A stretch of DNA of 51,671 nucleotides from Akkermansiaceae bacterium (lineage in GTDB: Bacteria; Verrucomicrobiota; Verrucomicrobiia; Verrucomicrobiales; Akkermansiaceae). Shown piece by piece: positions 25,655 to 35,915 of the stretch. Under the pieces are notes generated by a model. The model saw only the letters and a list, made by a program, of their open reading frames with translations, searched no databases and was not told the DNA's origin. The stretch is taken from contig JALZUC010000049.1 in NCBI GenBank assembly GCA_023301765.1, forward strand, positions 1 to 51,671, written 5' to 3'. Positions within the stretch are counted from its first letter, which is position 1; the number at the start of each line of letters is the position of its first letter. The position numbers were made by a program, and so were the translations under genes.

Positions 25655-27184
25655 TTACTCTGTGGTGAAGCAGCTGGTGGGGAGGTTTTCTGCGTTAGTG
25701 AGATTGGCCCCCGCGGCTAGGGTGTCCCATGCGTAGCGTGCTTTGGTGGGGTGTTTGATCTTTTTGTTTTGCAGGATGATGGTGTTGTCTTTGATTTTGG
25801 CAGTTGCGGGTAGCCAGTTGTTATTGGCATCGAGGAGTTCAAATGCGCCAGGGGCTTTGTTGTCACTGGTTTTTAGTCCTTTGGCATGATCAAATATAAT
25901 TTCTAGTGTGTTGTTAGATATATTGTTAGATCTATAGAGTGGGCCGGAAACGAGTGTGTCTTTAAAGCCATAGTCTTGATGGAGCGCCCAGCGTGCGAGG
26001 CGCTGCCCGACATCATGTTTATTCTGTGGGTGAATGTTAGTCGGGTGGCCAATGTCATTGATAACGGCCATACCGATGTTGCTTTCTGCCATTTCAGGAT
26101 CGTGTAACAGAAGGCGCATTTTGTTCTGAATAGTTACCCAACCAGTGCGTTTCCTGTCGCCATAGCTGGCTAGTTGAACATAGTAGAAGGAGAGGTTACT
26201 ATTCCATTGTTTCTGCCAATCTTTGATGAGGAGTTTGAGGAGTTTCTGGTAGTCGTTTGCAGAGTTATCTTTTGCATTAGACTCGCCTTGATACCAGATG
26301 GCGCCTCTTGCAGAGTAGCCGGTGATGGGGGCTATCATACCATTGTAGATAGAGGAGTGAAAATCGGGGTTGAGCGCTGGGGATCTTTTTAATTGTGGTT
26401 TGACTGGTCTTTTTCCTTCTCTAGTTCTTTTCCATGCCTCGTGTTTTTTTTTCCAGTTAGCGAGGGCGTTTTGGTCGCGTTTTTTGGTGTCTTCTAGGGA
26501 GTGTTTTTTGATTGCTTGGGCCTTTGCGTCTACGAGGTAGTGGAGGTCTTTTACTTGTTTCATAGAGGCATCACTGATGAAGGCTTCTATACGTTTACCT
26601 CCCCAAGCACACTCGATGATACCGACTGGGACGTTAAGCTTTTCACGTAGAGATTTGGCAAAATGGTATCCTACTGCGGTGAAGTTAGGTGTGTTCTTAG
26701 GGGTGGTGCTGAGCCATTGACCCGCGAAGTTTTTAGCTGGTTTTACGGAGGTGCGATTATTGCTCGTGTAGATTCTCAGTAGCTTATCTTCAGCTTGTTT
26801 GTCTGCTGTGGTGTCACCGGTTTTTTTAATACTCCACTCCATGTTAGATTGACCACTGGCGATCCAGACTTCTCCTACAACGACGTTTTTGATGGTCTTA
26901 CTTTCATTACCGACTTTGATGATGAGCTCACTGCCTTTACTGGTGGCAGTGAGGCCATTAAGCTCGACAGTCCATTGGCCATCTGGAGTGGTGGTGGCGG
27001 TGGTTGTTTTATCTAGGAAATCAACGGTGACTTTATCACCAGCGTTGGCCGAGCCCCAGAGTTTAGCATTGGATTTCTGCTGGAGGACCATGCCGTCTGA
27101 AAAGAAGGAGGGCATGGAGAGCTCTGCTTGTGCTATGCTTATGTAGCTCAAACAGAGTGCCACTGAGGTGGTGAGGTGTTTCAT
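25655..27184 (-). CDS. Sialate O-acetylesterase family exported protein
   Basis: A 509-residue protein. A signal peptide of about 20 residues ends AQA. The SGNH-type esterase has the nucleophile S113 in ASGQSNMEW, GAIWYQGES in the middle, and a DIGHPTNIHPQNK segment supplying the catalytic Asp/His region. Family members remove acetyl groups from sialic acids or from other glycans such as plant xylan and algal polymers. This gene could help use host or algal glycans, which is common in this bacterial group. No other glycan genes are adjacent. The true substrate cannot be told. Confidence 0.88.
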   Translation of the reverse strand: MKHLTTSVALCLSYISIAQAELSMPSFFSDGMVLQQKSNAKLWGSANAGDKVTVDFLDKTTTATTTPDGQWTVELNGLTATSKGSELIIKVGNESKTIKNVVVGEVWIASGQSNMEWSIKKTGDTTADKQAEDKLLRIYTSNNRTSVKPAKNFAGQWLSTTPKNTPNFTAVGYHFAKSLREKLNVPVGIIECAWGGKRIEAFISDASMKQVKDLHYLVDAKAQAIKKHSLEDTKKRDQNALANWKKKHEAWKRTREGKRPVKPQLKRSPALNPDFHSSIYNGMIAPITGYSARGAIWYQGESNAKDNSANDYQKLLKLLIKDWQKQWNSNLSFYYVQLASYGDRKRTGWVTIQNKMRLLLHDPEMAESNIGMAVINDIGHPTNIHPQNKHDVGQRLARWALHQDYGFKDTLVSGPLYRSNNISNNTLEIIFDHAKGLKTSDNKAPGAFELLDANNNWLPATAKIKDNTIILQNKKIKHPTKARYAWDTLAAGANLTNAENLPTSCFTTE

Positions 27185-27229
27185 ACTTAGTATTTTGCGG
27201 TATTTTTTTGAATTTTATGATACCTTAGT

Positions 27230-28540
27230 CTATTCTACTGGGGCGAAATCTGGTAGCTTAGCATCGATTTTAGCGCCGAGGCTTCCCATGAGGTTATAGA
27301 GGCCGAAGTAGGTACGGTTTAGGTAGAGGGCGTGGGCGTTTCCGCGTGAGGTGCTGAGATTACTAAGCTCTTTATCGAGGCGGGTTTTTTCACTGAATGC
27401 GCCAAGTTCATCAAAGTAAGCTTGGTCACCGAAGTCAAAGGTGCCTTTGAGGAAGGGGCGTGAGAGTAGCTCTACGGATTCTTTGAACACAGTGATGAGC
27501 TTTTCTACAGCTGAGGTGTCATCAGTATCTAGGAGTAGTCCGAGGGCATAGAGGGCGGAGCTGAACTTGTCATCATTATGGATGATGTCCGGATTCATGA
27601 GGGCGAAGTAGTCTGTGTAAAATTTCTTTTCTAGTGACTTTGTACAGCCAAAATCAAGGATCCAGAGTTCGTCATTATCTACTTTGAAATTACCCGGGTG
27701 GGGGTCTGCATGAAAGAGTAGTAAATGGTGAATCTGGTGGTGGTAGAAGTCCCAGAGGGCTTGTGCTACGGCTTGTTTCTTCGCTTGTGATGCGTCAGAT
27801 TCTGCGTAGGTATCTAGCTGGACGCCTGATACCCATTCCATGGTTAAGATACGGCGGCTGCTATATTCTGGGAAATATTTCGGGAAGTGGGTAAGTGGGA
27901 GGTGGTTAGATTTCTCGACAAGGTCGAGGGAGCGTTCTAACTCGAGGCAGTAGTCTGTTTCTTCTAGTAGACGTTCCTCTACCTCTTTCATATAGGGGTC
28001 TAGTGATTTGGCGTCTAGCTGGAAGAGGCGCATCGCGAGTGGTTTTACGATGGCTAGATCTGATTTCAGGCTGTCCGCAATGCCTGGGTATTGGATTTTA
28101 ACGGCGTATGTTTGCCCGTCTTTTTCTGCTTGGTGGACTTGGCCGATGGAGGCTCCGGAGACGGCTTTCTGGGTGAAGGTGTCAAAGAGTTCATTGGGGC
28201 GTTTTCCAAGCTCTTTGGTGAAGGTGTTAACTACGAGTGGGTAGGTGAGTGGGGGGGCGGAGTATTGGGCTTTAGAAAACTCTTCTACATATTGCTCAGG
28301 GATAAGGTTTCTATCCATGCTGAGCATCTGAGCGAGTTTGAGCGGGCCGCCTTTCAGCTGGCTAAAGGTATCATAGGTCTGGCGCGCGGTGGCTTCATGA
28401 AAGTCTGTTTTGTCATCATTGCCGGTGAGTGCCTTGCGAGTTTTATACTTTAAGTAGTTAACTCCTACCTGGACTCCGGTGGTGGCTAGGCGTGTGGCGC
28501 GGCCTAACTTGTGCTTTGGGATTTTAGTCTGTTCTTGCAT
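27230..28540 (-). CDS. ABC1/AarF (UbiB-like) atypical kinase
   Basis: A 436-residue protein of the UbiB/ADCK atypical kinase family. The hallmark KxGQ motif reads KLAQ (68-71), with Ala for Gly. Further motifs are SGASIGQVHQAE, the lysine in YAVKIQYPG, HADPHPGNF and the metal-binding DFGCTK. No C-terminal membrane helices of the UbiB type are clear. By family knowledge, such proteins support quinone or lipid metabolism, often with ATPase rather than protein kinase activity. It overlaps nothing and starts 6 bases after the TetR-like gene, with which it probably acts. Confidence 0.88.
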   Translation of the reverse strand: MQEQTKIPKHKLGRATRLATTGVQVGVNYLKYKTRKALTGNDDKTDFHEATARQTYDTFSQLKGGPLKLAQMLSMDRNLIPEQYVEEFSKAQYSAPPLTYPLVVNTFTKELGKRPNELFDTFTQKAVSGASIGQVHQAEKDGQTYAVKIQYPGIADSLKSDLAIVKPLAMRLFQLDAKSLDPYMKEVEERLLEETDYCLELERSLDLVEKSNHLPLTHFPKYFPEYSSRRILTMEWVSGVQLDTYAESDASQAKKQAVAQALWDFYHHQIHHLLLFHADPHPGNFKVDNDELWILDFGCTKSLEKKFYTDYFALMNPDIIHNDDKFSSALYALGLLLDTDDTSAVEKLITVFKESVELLSRPFLKGTFDFGDQAYFDELGAFSEKTRLDKELSNLSTSRGNAHALYLNRTYFGLYNLMGSLGAKIDAKLPDFAPVE

Positions 28541-28546
28541 GTGCTG

Positions 28547-29200
28547 TTAGATTTCGCTGAGGGTGATGCGGCGGAGGAGAAACCTGCCTAGATCGAAGGC
28601 TGAGTCTAGTGTGCCTGAGCTGGCTAGGTCTGCACTGAAGCGAACGCTTTTTTCGATAAAGGCGTCTGTGTCTTGGAATGCTTCTGATTGATCATTGCGG
28701 TAGAATTCTATGATGCCTCGGAATTGTTCAAAGAGGAGGTGTGGGTATTTTTCAGTGAGCTTTTTACGATCGGCAATGGAGCTGTCTTCGATACCTTTGG
28801 CAATTATTTCCTTGGTATGCTCTATGAATGTGTTGCGCATGGACTGCAGTGATTTATAACAGCCGGGTTTTGGGAAAAACTCAACTAGACGTGAGCGGTG
28901 CTTTTGAATGTGGGAGAAGTAGGTGTAGAGAAAAGCGAGTAGTTGCTGGTCTGGTGGGTAATTTGAATAATCTTCATCTGAGTTTAATACGGCGATGGTA
29001 TCAACTACAGTGGCCTTCCAGTAACGAGATTCTAGTGCTTCAAAGCTGGTTGAGTGGGAGTAGAACTCTGTTTCTTCTACACCAATTTCATGAGCGAATG
29101 CGTAGACGCTAGCAGGTCTTTTCCCGTGAGTTAGGAGGTAGTGCCAGTATGCTGATGGGATATCTAGGGAGGGTTTGTTTTTGGACTTTGTGTTGCTCAT
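28547..29200 (-). CDS. TetR-like regulator or partner of the ABC1 kinase
   Basis: A 217-residue protein from ATG 29200 (MSNTKSKNKPSLDIPSAYW). A longer frame to 29293 would overlap the upstream gene and is rejected. It is helical and resembles TetR C-terminal-domain proteins that stand next to AarF-type kinases in several phyla. The N-terminal region (about 15-60) looks like a degenerate helix-turn-helix (KRPASVYAFAHEIGVEETEFYSHS). It may regulate the following gene or bind its substrate. Direct DNA binding is not proven by the sequence. Confidence 0.65.
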   Translation of the reverse strand: MSNTKSKNKPSLDIPSAYWHYLLTHGKRPASVYAFAHEIGVEETEFYSHSTSFEALESRYWKATVVDTIAVLNSDEDYSNYPPDQQLLAFLYTYFSHIQKHRSRLVEFFPKPGCYKSLQSMRNTFIEHTKEIIAKGIEDSSIADRKKLTEKYPHLLFEQFRGIIEFYRNDQSEAFQDTDAFIEKSVRFSADLASSGTLDSAFDLGRFLLRRITLSEI

Positions 29201-29234
29201 AGCTGCTAGGAATAAAGTTTTTGAGATGGGGTGG

Positions 29235-29993
29235 TTAGTAATTTTGTAGGTGCTGCTCCTGTGTGGCGTCTTCTCTCTGGTGTAGGAAAACAAACTTGTG
29301 TGCTCCTGAGAGTAGAATGATGCTAAATATTCCTATGCCAAATAGCCAGCTACTACCTGTGCCTATCATGGCGATGGTGAGTGGAGTTAGGATAATAGGG
29401 TAGAATGCGATATCACGTAGTTCAAATACTTTCTCTACGATCTTACTAATGGTGGTGGATGGTGGTTGTTTATTTTCTATGGGCCATTCCCAGCATTGGT
29501 ATGACTGTGCGTTGAGGGAGTAGACTTCTCCGGTGGTGGTAACTGAGTTGGCTTTACACCATCTGGTTACTTTTGCTTTTACAGAGAGCCCTTCGTCTCT
29601 GGGTTGACCGGAGGCTCTGAGGACTGATCTTCCGGGGATGTGGGTTAATGTGATGTCTTTGGCTGTATTTTTAGGCTCGCTGTTAGATATGAGACCTATG
29701 ATTTTCTCTCCCGTAAGATGGTTCCTGCCACGGTAGGCGGATGAGGCGTTCCACTCACAGTTACGCGCTATGGCTACGATTTCTTGTAGTTTTTTGTGTT
29801 CATCTTCTTCATTGCTATCGGCTGGGATATGAACACTGAGGAGCCAGCGGTCTGGCTGCTGATGATGTCTCACCCAGCACTGTACGGCACTGCGGTTCTT
29901 AACCCAGAACATCATGATGATCACCGGTAGCATGGTGATTAATGTTATCCACGAGATGATGTGAAGGACGGTGAGAAAAATATCCACACCCAT
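29235..29993 (-). CDS. Membrane protein of unknown function
   Basis: A 252-residue protein from ATG 29993 (MGVDIFLTVLHIISW). The longer frame to 30047 would begin inside the purEK terminator hairpin, so I prefer the shorter start. A first membrane segment at about 5-30 is followed by a soluble region of about 160 residues and then one or two more hydrophobic segments near 195-232. I do not recognise a family. It lies downstream of purK after a terminator and upstream of the TetR-like gene by 34 bases. Confidence 0.65.
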   Translation of the reverse strand: MGVDIFLTVLHIISWITLITMLPVIIMMFWVKNRSAVQCWVRHHQQPDRWLLSVHIPADSNEEDEHKKLQEIVAIARNCEWNASSAYRGRNHLTGEKIIGLISNSEPKNTAKDITLTHIPGRSVLRASGQPRDEGLSVKAKVTRWCKANSVTTTGEVYSLNAQSYQCWEWPIENKQPPSTTISKIVEKVFELRDIAFYPIILTPLTIAMIGTGSSWLFGIGIFSIILLSGAHKFVFLHQREDATQEQHLQNY

Positions 29994-30031
29994 GGGTAAA
30001 TCAGACTGGTGTGAGCTGCAATCTGAAACAT

Positions 30032-30068
30032 AAAAATCCCCATACACGGATCTGGCGCATGGGGGGAT
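30032..30068 (-). terminator. Terminator of the purE-purK run
   Basis: On the minus strand ATCCCC pairs with GGGGAT with an inner imperfect stem, followed by TTTTT. It lies about 46 bases after the purK stop. Confidence 0.55.
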
Positions 30069-30114
30069 GGTGGTATTTTTTAGCTTTAAACTTAGTATAT
30101 TAGACCATTGAGGT

Positions 30115-31263
30115 TTAGCTCGCCTCTATACCATAGGTGGCCTTACAGGTGTTTGCCTGAGAGAGAGCTTCTTCTATGGTGTCTGCGGTGAAGGTGACGT
30201 GACCCATTTTACGGCCAGGTTTGGCGAGGCTTTTACCGTAGAGGTGTAGCTTGGCTCCGGGAGTTTGGTGGATGGGGGTCCAGTCTGGGGCCGTGGTGGG
30301 GCCTTTCCATATGTCTCCTAGGAGGTTAAGCATGACGGCGGGCTGGATCAGCTGTGTGCTGCCTAGTGGTAGCCCTGAGATGGCGCGGAGCTGCTGCTCA
30401 AACTGGGATGTGGCACAGGCGTCTAGGGTGTGGTGGCCAGAGTTATGTGGGCGTGGTGCCATCTCGTTTACGAGTAGTCTTCCTGACTGATCGACAAAAA
30501 ACTCTACGCCGATGACGCCGATGTAGCCGAGGGATTCAGTAACTTTTTGGGCGATGTCTCTGGCTTCACGCAGAAGCTCTGGAGAGATACGGGCTGGTAT
30601 GATGGAGATATCTAGTATGTGATTCTGGTGCTCGTTCTCTGCGGGGTCATAGGTGACTACGCTACCGTCCGTGCTGCGCACACACATAACGGAGAGTTCT
30701 GCAGCGAGATTGATACGCTTTTCTACGATGGCATGGTCATTACCAAACTCTGCCCAGATGGTTTCTGCGCTTTGCCTGTCATCGTTATCTTTAACTAATA
30801 GCTGGCCTTTACCATCATAGCCATCTGTGACGGTTTTTAAGATGACGTCACCGGTGATTTTCTGAAGTGCCTTTTCTAGAGATGCGCTGTCATGGACGAT
30901 GGCAAAATCGGTAGTGGGGATTCCATTTGTGCGGAGGAAGCATTTTTCTTTCTCTCGGTTCTGGCAGATGCTTACCGCTGAGGTTGGTGGCATCAGGGGC
31001 TTGGTCTTAGAAATGGTTTCTACGAGTGTGCTGGGGATATTTTCAAATTCTACGGTGACGATATCTGCCATCCTAGTGAATTCTGCAAGGGCGGTCTGTG
31101 AGTCAAAGGGCTCAATGATTGCGTGGTCGGCTAGGCGCTCTGCTCCGGACTGTTCGCCACCGGTCCACTGGATGACACGGTAGCCCATTCTTCTGGCTTC
31201 GAGGGCGAGCATTCTGCCGAGCTGGCCTCCGCCGAGAACTCCGATGCATGGTTCGTAATCCAT
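30115..31263 (-). CDS. purK: 5-(carboxyamino)imidazole ribonucleotide synthase
   Basis: A 382-residue ATP-grasp enzyme of purine biosynthesis that makes N5-carboxyaminoimidazole ribonucleotide from AIR, bicarbonate and ATP. It begins with GVLGGGQLGRMLALEA, the typical PurK N-terminus, contains KTVTDGYDGKGQ, and has VNEMAPRPHNSGH, the conserved catalytic region. It follows purE by 12 bases, so the two sequential enzymes are co-expressed. Length is normal. Confidence 0.95.
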   Translation of the reverse strand: MDYEPCIGVLGGGQLGRMLALEARRMGYRVIQWTGGEQSGAERLADHAIIEPFDSQTALAEFTRMADIVTVEFENIPSTLVETISKTKPLMPPTSAVSICQNREKEKCFLRTNGIPTTDFAIVHDSASLEKALQKITGDVILKTVTDGYDGKGQLLVKDNDDRQSAETIWAEFGNDHAIVEKRINLAAELSVMCVRSTDGSVVTYDPAENEHQNHILDISIIPARISPELLREARDIAQKVTESLGYIGVIGVEFFVDQSGRLLVNEMAPRPHNSGHHTLDACATSQFEQQLRAISGLPLGSTQLIQPAVMLNLLGDIWKGPTTAPDWTPIHQTPGAKLHLYGKSLAKPGRKMGHVTFTADTIEEALSQANTCKATYGIEAS

Positions 31264-31275
31264 TTTTAAATGCGG

Positions 31276-31791
31276 TTAGCTTTGAAGGTCTTCCATCTGA
31301 GGAAGGGTGCCGGCTTCGACTTTTTGGCGCTGATTCTCGCGGAATGTGGTAAGTTTTTCTGCCGTTTTTTCATCACCTCCTGAGGCTAGCATGGCTACGG
31401 CAAAGAGTGCCGCATTCGTGGCTCCTGCTTGGCCGATGGCAAAAGTGGCAGTAGGTATACCCGCTGGCATCTGTACGATGGATAGTAGTGAGTCTACACC
31501 GCTGAGATTACTGGACTTTACTGGTACGGCAAGCACTGGGAGTGGCGTAATGGCTGCGCACATACCTGGTAGGTGGGCGGCACCACCGGCACCTGCGATG
31601 ATACATTGCAGGCCGCGGTCTTTTGCTTCCTCTGCGTATGAGTAGAGGAGTTTAGGTGTGCGGTGTGCACTGACGACTTTGGCCTCCCATGGGATGCCAA
31701 AGTCTGTGAGGGTTTTTGCTGTGTGTTCGAGGGTGGGCCAGTCTGACTGGCTCCCCATGATGATACCGATGCGTGGAGACTGGTGACTCAT
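31276..31791 (-). CDS. purE: N5-carboxyaminoimidazole ribonucleotide mutase
   Basis: A 171-residue class I PurE that moves the carboxyl group on the product of PurK. Visible motifs are [47 protein letters not shown] and [11 protein letters not shown]. It is the first of the purE-purK pair and lies downstream of an OppD-type ATPase gene by 104 bases. Confidence 0.96.
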   Translation of the reverse strand: MSHQSPRIGIIMGSQSDWPTLEHTAKTLTDFGIPWEAKVVSAHRTPKLLYSYAEEAKDRGLQCIIAGAGGAAHLPGMCAAITPLPVLAVPVKSSNLSGVDSLLSIVQMPAGIPTATFAIGQAGATNAALFAVAMLASGGDEKTAEKLTTFRENQRQKVEAGTLPQMEDLQS

Positions 31792-31895
31792 GATGATTAG
31801 GTAGTGGGCTCTGAGAGGGTGGTATTACTGTAGTGTAATCGTCTGATAGCACTTATGTAGTAGATCCGTGTGTGGTTTGCCATTTATTTTATTAG

Positions 31896-32873
<978 letters not shown>

Positions 32874-32927
32874 GACACTATTTTTTAGTGAGCTGAGAGT
32901 GGATGAACAGGATTAATTCCGTAAACC

Positions 32928-33332
32928 TCAGAATGAGCGCTGGTAGGCAGTGTGAATTTCTATAGCACTTTCCTTCGTGTATGGTTTTTTAGCGTCGTGG
33001 CTCCAAACTACGCCTGGCCATGCTGGGTCTGTTTCATTTCTCGCTACGATGTGGATGTGCAGCTGTCTAACAATGTTGCCAATGGCGGCTACGTTAATTT
33101 TTTCTGCCTGAAAGTGAGTTTCTATAAATCCCGAAATCTGACGTATGGTAAACATGACGGAGGTGTAGTCCGCTGCATCTAACTGGTGGAGTTCTGTGAT
33201 GTTTTCATCTACCTCTGGGACGATTATGAACCATGGGTATATGGCGTTGTCCTTGAGCAGAATACGGCATTTCCCCAGTGTGCCAAAGTCAAAGCCTCCA
33301 GCTGCTATGCGTGCATTTAGTTCGAACGGCAT
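32928..33332 (-). CDS. HIT-family nucleotide hydrolase or transferase
   Basis: A 134-residue protein. The histidine triad motif is QLHIHIVAR (90-98), in which the first His is Gln and H92 should be the nucleophile, as in one branch of the family. It belongs to the small single-domain group acting on nucleoside phosphoramidates or dinucleotides. It lies 17 bases after der, within the housekeeping run. Confidence 0.88.
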   Translation of the reverse strand: MPFELNARIAAGGFDFGTLGKCRILLKDNAIYPWFIIVPEVDENITELHQLDAADYTSVMFTIRQISGFIETHFQAEKINVAAIGNIVRQLHIHIVARNETDPAWPGVVWSHDAKKPYTKESAIEIHTAYQRSF

Positions 33333-33349
33333 GTTCTGTTAGAGGTTAG

Positions 33350-34732
33350 TTATTTTCTCTTTTTTCCTTCCTCGGCTGCATTTCTGGAGCGCACGGAAAA
33401 GGTAATAGGGATACCCGGGGAGGGGTGAGACTCTCTAAGTCTGTTGGATAAATACTGCTCATAGTTCTCTTGCATCAGACGCTTGTCATTTACAAAGAGG
33501 ATGTAGGTGGGCACGGGGATGGCTGTGTAACGGTCATTTATAGCGGTAGTGGCGTAGAGTAGCTTTAGACGCTTTGTGCCACTTCGTGCTTGAGGTGGCT
33601 TTTTATCAAATGCCTCACCTAGGAAGCGGTTTAACTTACCGGTGGTGATGGGGCTCTGTGCTGCTTTTCTGATCTCGGCGAGGTTACTGAAGACGAGGCC
33701 GATGGATTGTTTTTTCAGGGCTGAAACACAGACGTAGGGTGCGTAGCTGAGGAAAAACAGCTCAGTGCGTACGTGTTCGGTGATTTCTTCGAGGCGTGCA
33801 CTTTTCTGCCCCTCAGGGTGGTAGAGATCAAATTTATTGAGAACGATAAGGCAGGGCTTATTTTCCCCCTGAATGATTCTAGCTATCTTTCTGTCTTGTG
33901 CGGAAACTCCTTCAGCACAGTCGATGACTAGTAGGCAGATGTCTGAGCGGCGGATGGAGCGCTCAGCGCGCATGGAGGAGAATACTTCTACGGAGGAGTC
34001 CATCTTCGTACGGCGGCGGATACCCGCAGTGTCTATGAGGGTGTGAAGTTCGCCTAGAAATTCATATGGCACATCCACAGCATCACGCGTGGTGCCGGCT
34101 ATCTCTGAGACGATGGTGCGCTCATCTTTGAGAATGGCATTAATGAGGGATGATTTACCAGCATTAGGTTTTCCTACGATGGCGATTTTGAGGCCATCTT
34201 TTTGCACCGCTTCCTCGGCTTCTTCGAGGTCACGTTGTAGGGGGGCTGCCACTTTATCAATGGCGTCTGCAAGTAGCCCCATGTTTTTTCCAAGTTCTGC
34301 AGATACAGGGAGTGCATCACCGTAGCCAAGAGAGGCAAAGTCACCTGTCAGAAGTTCCTGTTTGTCATTATCAGCTTTATTAATAACTAGCTGGACTGGG
34401 GCCTTTGACTTACGCAGACGCTGGGCAAGAGACTCATCAATGGCGGTGATACCGTCTTTAGCATCTACGATAAAGAGAATGAGATCAGCAGTCTGCATGG
34501 CAATGTCTGCCTCTGTGTTCACTGCCGCGCCAAAGCCGTCATCAAGTGTGGCGCCGATACCTCCAGTATCGATGATAGTGCAGGGGCATTCGGTAATTTG
34601 GCAGGGGGCTGCTATGCGGTCACGGGTGACTCCTGGCTGGTCATGAACGATGGCGATACGTCTACCGACGAGACGATTAAAAAGTGCGGATTTACCCACA
34701 TTGGGGCGACCTACGATGGCTATGGATGGCAT
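33350..34732 (-). CDS. der: Ribosome-associated GTPase Der (EngA)
   Basis: A 460-residue protein from ATG 34732 (MPSIAIVGRPNVGKS). A longer frame to 34786 runs into the upstream gene and is rejected. It has two tandem GTPase domains, each with a P-loop: GRPNVGKS at 8-15 and GKPNAGKSS near 187-195. Further motifs are NKAD near 118 and DTAGIRRRTK in the second domain. The C-terminal KH-like domain follows from about 355. By family knowledge it is needed for 50S ribosome subunit maturation. Confidence 0.96.
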   Translation of the reverse strand: MPSIAIVGRPNVGKSALFNRLVGRRIAIVHDQPGVTRDRIAAPCQITECPCTIIDTGGIGATLDDGFGAAVNTEADIAMQTADLILFIVDAKDGITAIDESLAQRLRKSKAPVQLVINKADNDKQELLTGDFASLGYGDALPVSAELGKNMGLLADAIDKVAAPLQRDLEEAEEAVQKDGLKIAIVGKPNAGKSSLINAILKDERTIVSEIAGTTRDAVDVPYEFLGELHTLIDTAGIRRRTKMDSSVEVFSSMRAERSIRRSDICLLVIDCAEGVSAQDRKIARIIQGENKPCLIVLNKFDLYHPEGQKSARLEEITEHVRTELFFLSYAPYVCVSALKKQSIGLVFSNLAEIRKAAQSPITTGKLNRFLGEAFDKKPPQARSGTKRLKLLYATTAINDRYTAIPVPTYILFVNDKRLMQENYEQYLSNRLRESHPSPGIPITFSVRSRNAAEEGKKRK

Positions 34733-34775
34733 GAGAGATTGGTGTGTGGTGAATGTTTGGTTTTGGGCGGTCTGA

Positions 34776-35372
34776 TTATACTTCATAGTCAGGCTGGATC
34801 TGACGTAAGCCTTCGCGGAAGTATTCTACGCCTGACCAGATGGTGAATATGGTGGCGATTATGGTTGGGTAAATAGGGTCAAACGGTATGAATTTTAGCA
34901 TGATCCAGCCGAGTAAAATCATCTGGGTAACTGTGCAGACCTTTCCTGTCCAGTGCGGACGGATGGGTACGTGCGAATTGAAATAGTGCAGAATGCAGAT
35001 GCCGCCAATGATAATGATATCTCGAATGATCATTAAGGCAGTGAACCAGACGGGGATATGCCAGCCTTCGCCCCACGGAATGAAGGTGAGAAATACGATG
35101 CCAGTAAGCAGGAGAGTCTTATCAGCAAAGGGATCCATGAAGGCGCCGAACTTGGTGCGCTGATTATAACGCCGGGCAATATAACCATCCAGAGCATCAG
35201 TGAGTGAGGCTAAAATAAATACTCCCACAGCCCACCAGCGGTATCTTTCATCAGGGAAATCTGTCTGTACTGTTTCCCCATAGTAGACAGTTAAGATGGC
35301 AAAGACAGGTGCAAGAAAGAACCTGAAGAGGGTAATCTTGGTGGCTAGAGTCACGCACGCACTATGGAGCAT
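34776..35372 (-). CDS. pgsA: CDP-diacylglycerol-glycerol-3-phosphate 3-phosphatidyltransferase
   Basis: A 198-residue inner-membrane enzyme with four or more hydrophobic segments. It has the full CDP-alcohol phosphotransferase signature: D59, D62-G63, A66-R67, G76, D80 and D84. The product phosphatidylglycerophosphate leads to phosphatidylglycerol and cardiolipin. A related CDP-alcohol transferase function is possible but less likely. It is first in the run leading to der, and divergent from the peroxiredoxin gene across 69 bases. Confidence 0.88.
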   Translation of the reverse strand: MLHSACVTLATKITLFRFFLAPVFAILTVYYGETVQTDFPDERYRWWAVGVFILASLTDALDGYIARRYNQRTKFGAFMDPFADKTLLLTGIVFLTFIPWGEGWHIPVWFTALMIIRDIIIIGGICILHYFNSHVPIRPHWTGKVCTVTQMILLGWIMLKFIPFDPIYPTIIATIFTIWSGVEYFREGLRQIQPDYEV

Positions 35373-35441
35373 TTTCTCTGAAGTTTGAAGTTTTTAATGT
35401 GTGCGATTGCAATTAACTCTCAGCTGGATAGAGCTGGGGAC

Positions 35442-35915
35442 ATGAAACCTAATGTTGGTGAAAAAGCTCCAGATTTCACGGCTAAAGTAGTGGGGGACGG
35501 GTATGCTGATGGTGCAGAGCTCTCCCTCTCAAAGCTTAATGATCTGCCTGTGGTGTTGGTGTTTTACCCAAAGGATAACACGCCAGGTTGTATCATTCAG
35601 GCCTGTGCTATCCGTGATCACTGGAAGGAGCTAGAGGGAGTCGCACATATATTTGGTGTAAGTGTGGATGGTGAGCAGAGCCACCAGAAGTTCATCGATA
35701 AACGAAGTCTCCCATACCCATTACTGGCAGATACTGAAAAGGATATCGTAACCGCTTATGGTGTGTGGGTAGAGAAGAGTATGTTTGGGAAAAAATATAT
35801 GGGGATTGAGCGCAGTAGCTTTATTATCGGTAAGGATGGTAACATTCATGCGATTTTAGAAAAAGTGAAGCCAGGTAAGCATATTGATCAATTATTAGAA
35901 GCTCTTAAAAACTGA
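35442..35915 (+). CDS. bcp: Bcp-type thiol peroxiredoxin
   Basis: A 157-residue protein from ATG 35442, which has a good GGGGA Shine-Dalgarno sequence. The longer frame from TTG 35385 adds an unlikely leader. The peroxidatic cysteine C50 is in FYPKDNTPGC and the resolving cysteine C55 is five residues later, the atypical 2-Cys pattern of Bcp/PrxQ. It reduces hydrogen peroxide and organic hydroperoxides using thioredoxin. Its stop overlaps the start of the next gene (TGATG), so the two are coupled. Confidence 0.93.
   Translation: MKPNVGEKAPDFTAKVVGDGYADGAELSLSKLNDLPVVLVFYPKDNTPGCIIQACAIRDHWKELEGVAHIFGVSVDGEQSHQKFIDKRSLPYPLLADTEKDIVTAYGVWVEKSMFGKKYMGIERSSFIIGKDGNIHAILEKVKPGKHIDQLLEALKN

Noticed and set aside
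30000-30047. Longer start for the membrane protein at 29235-29993
   Set aside because: It would begin inside the purK terminator hairpin, and the ATG at 29993 leads straight into the first membrane segment.
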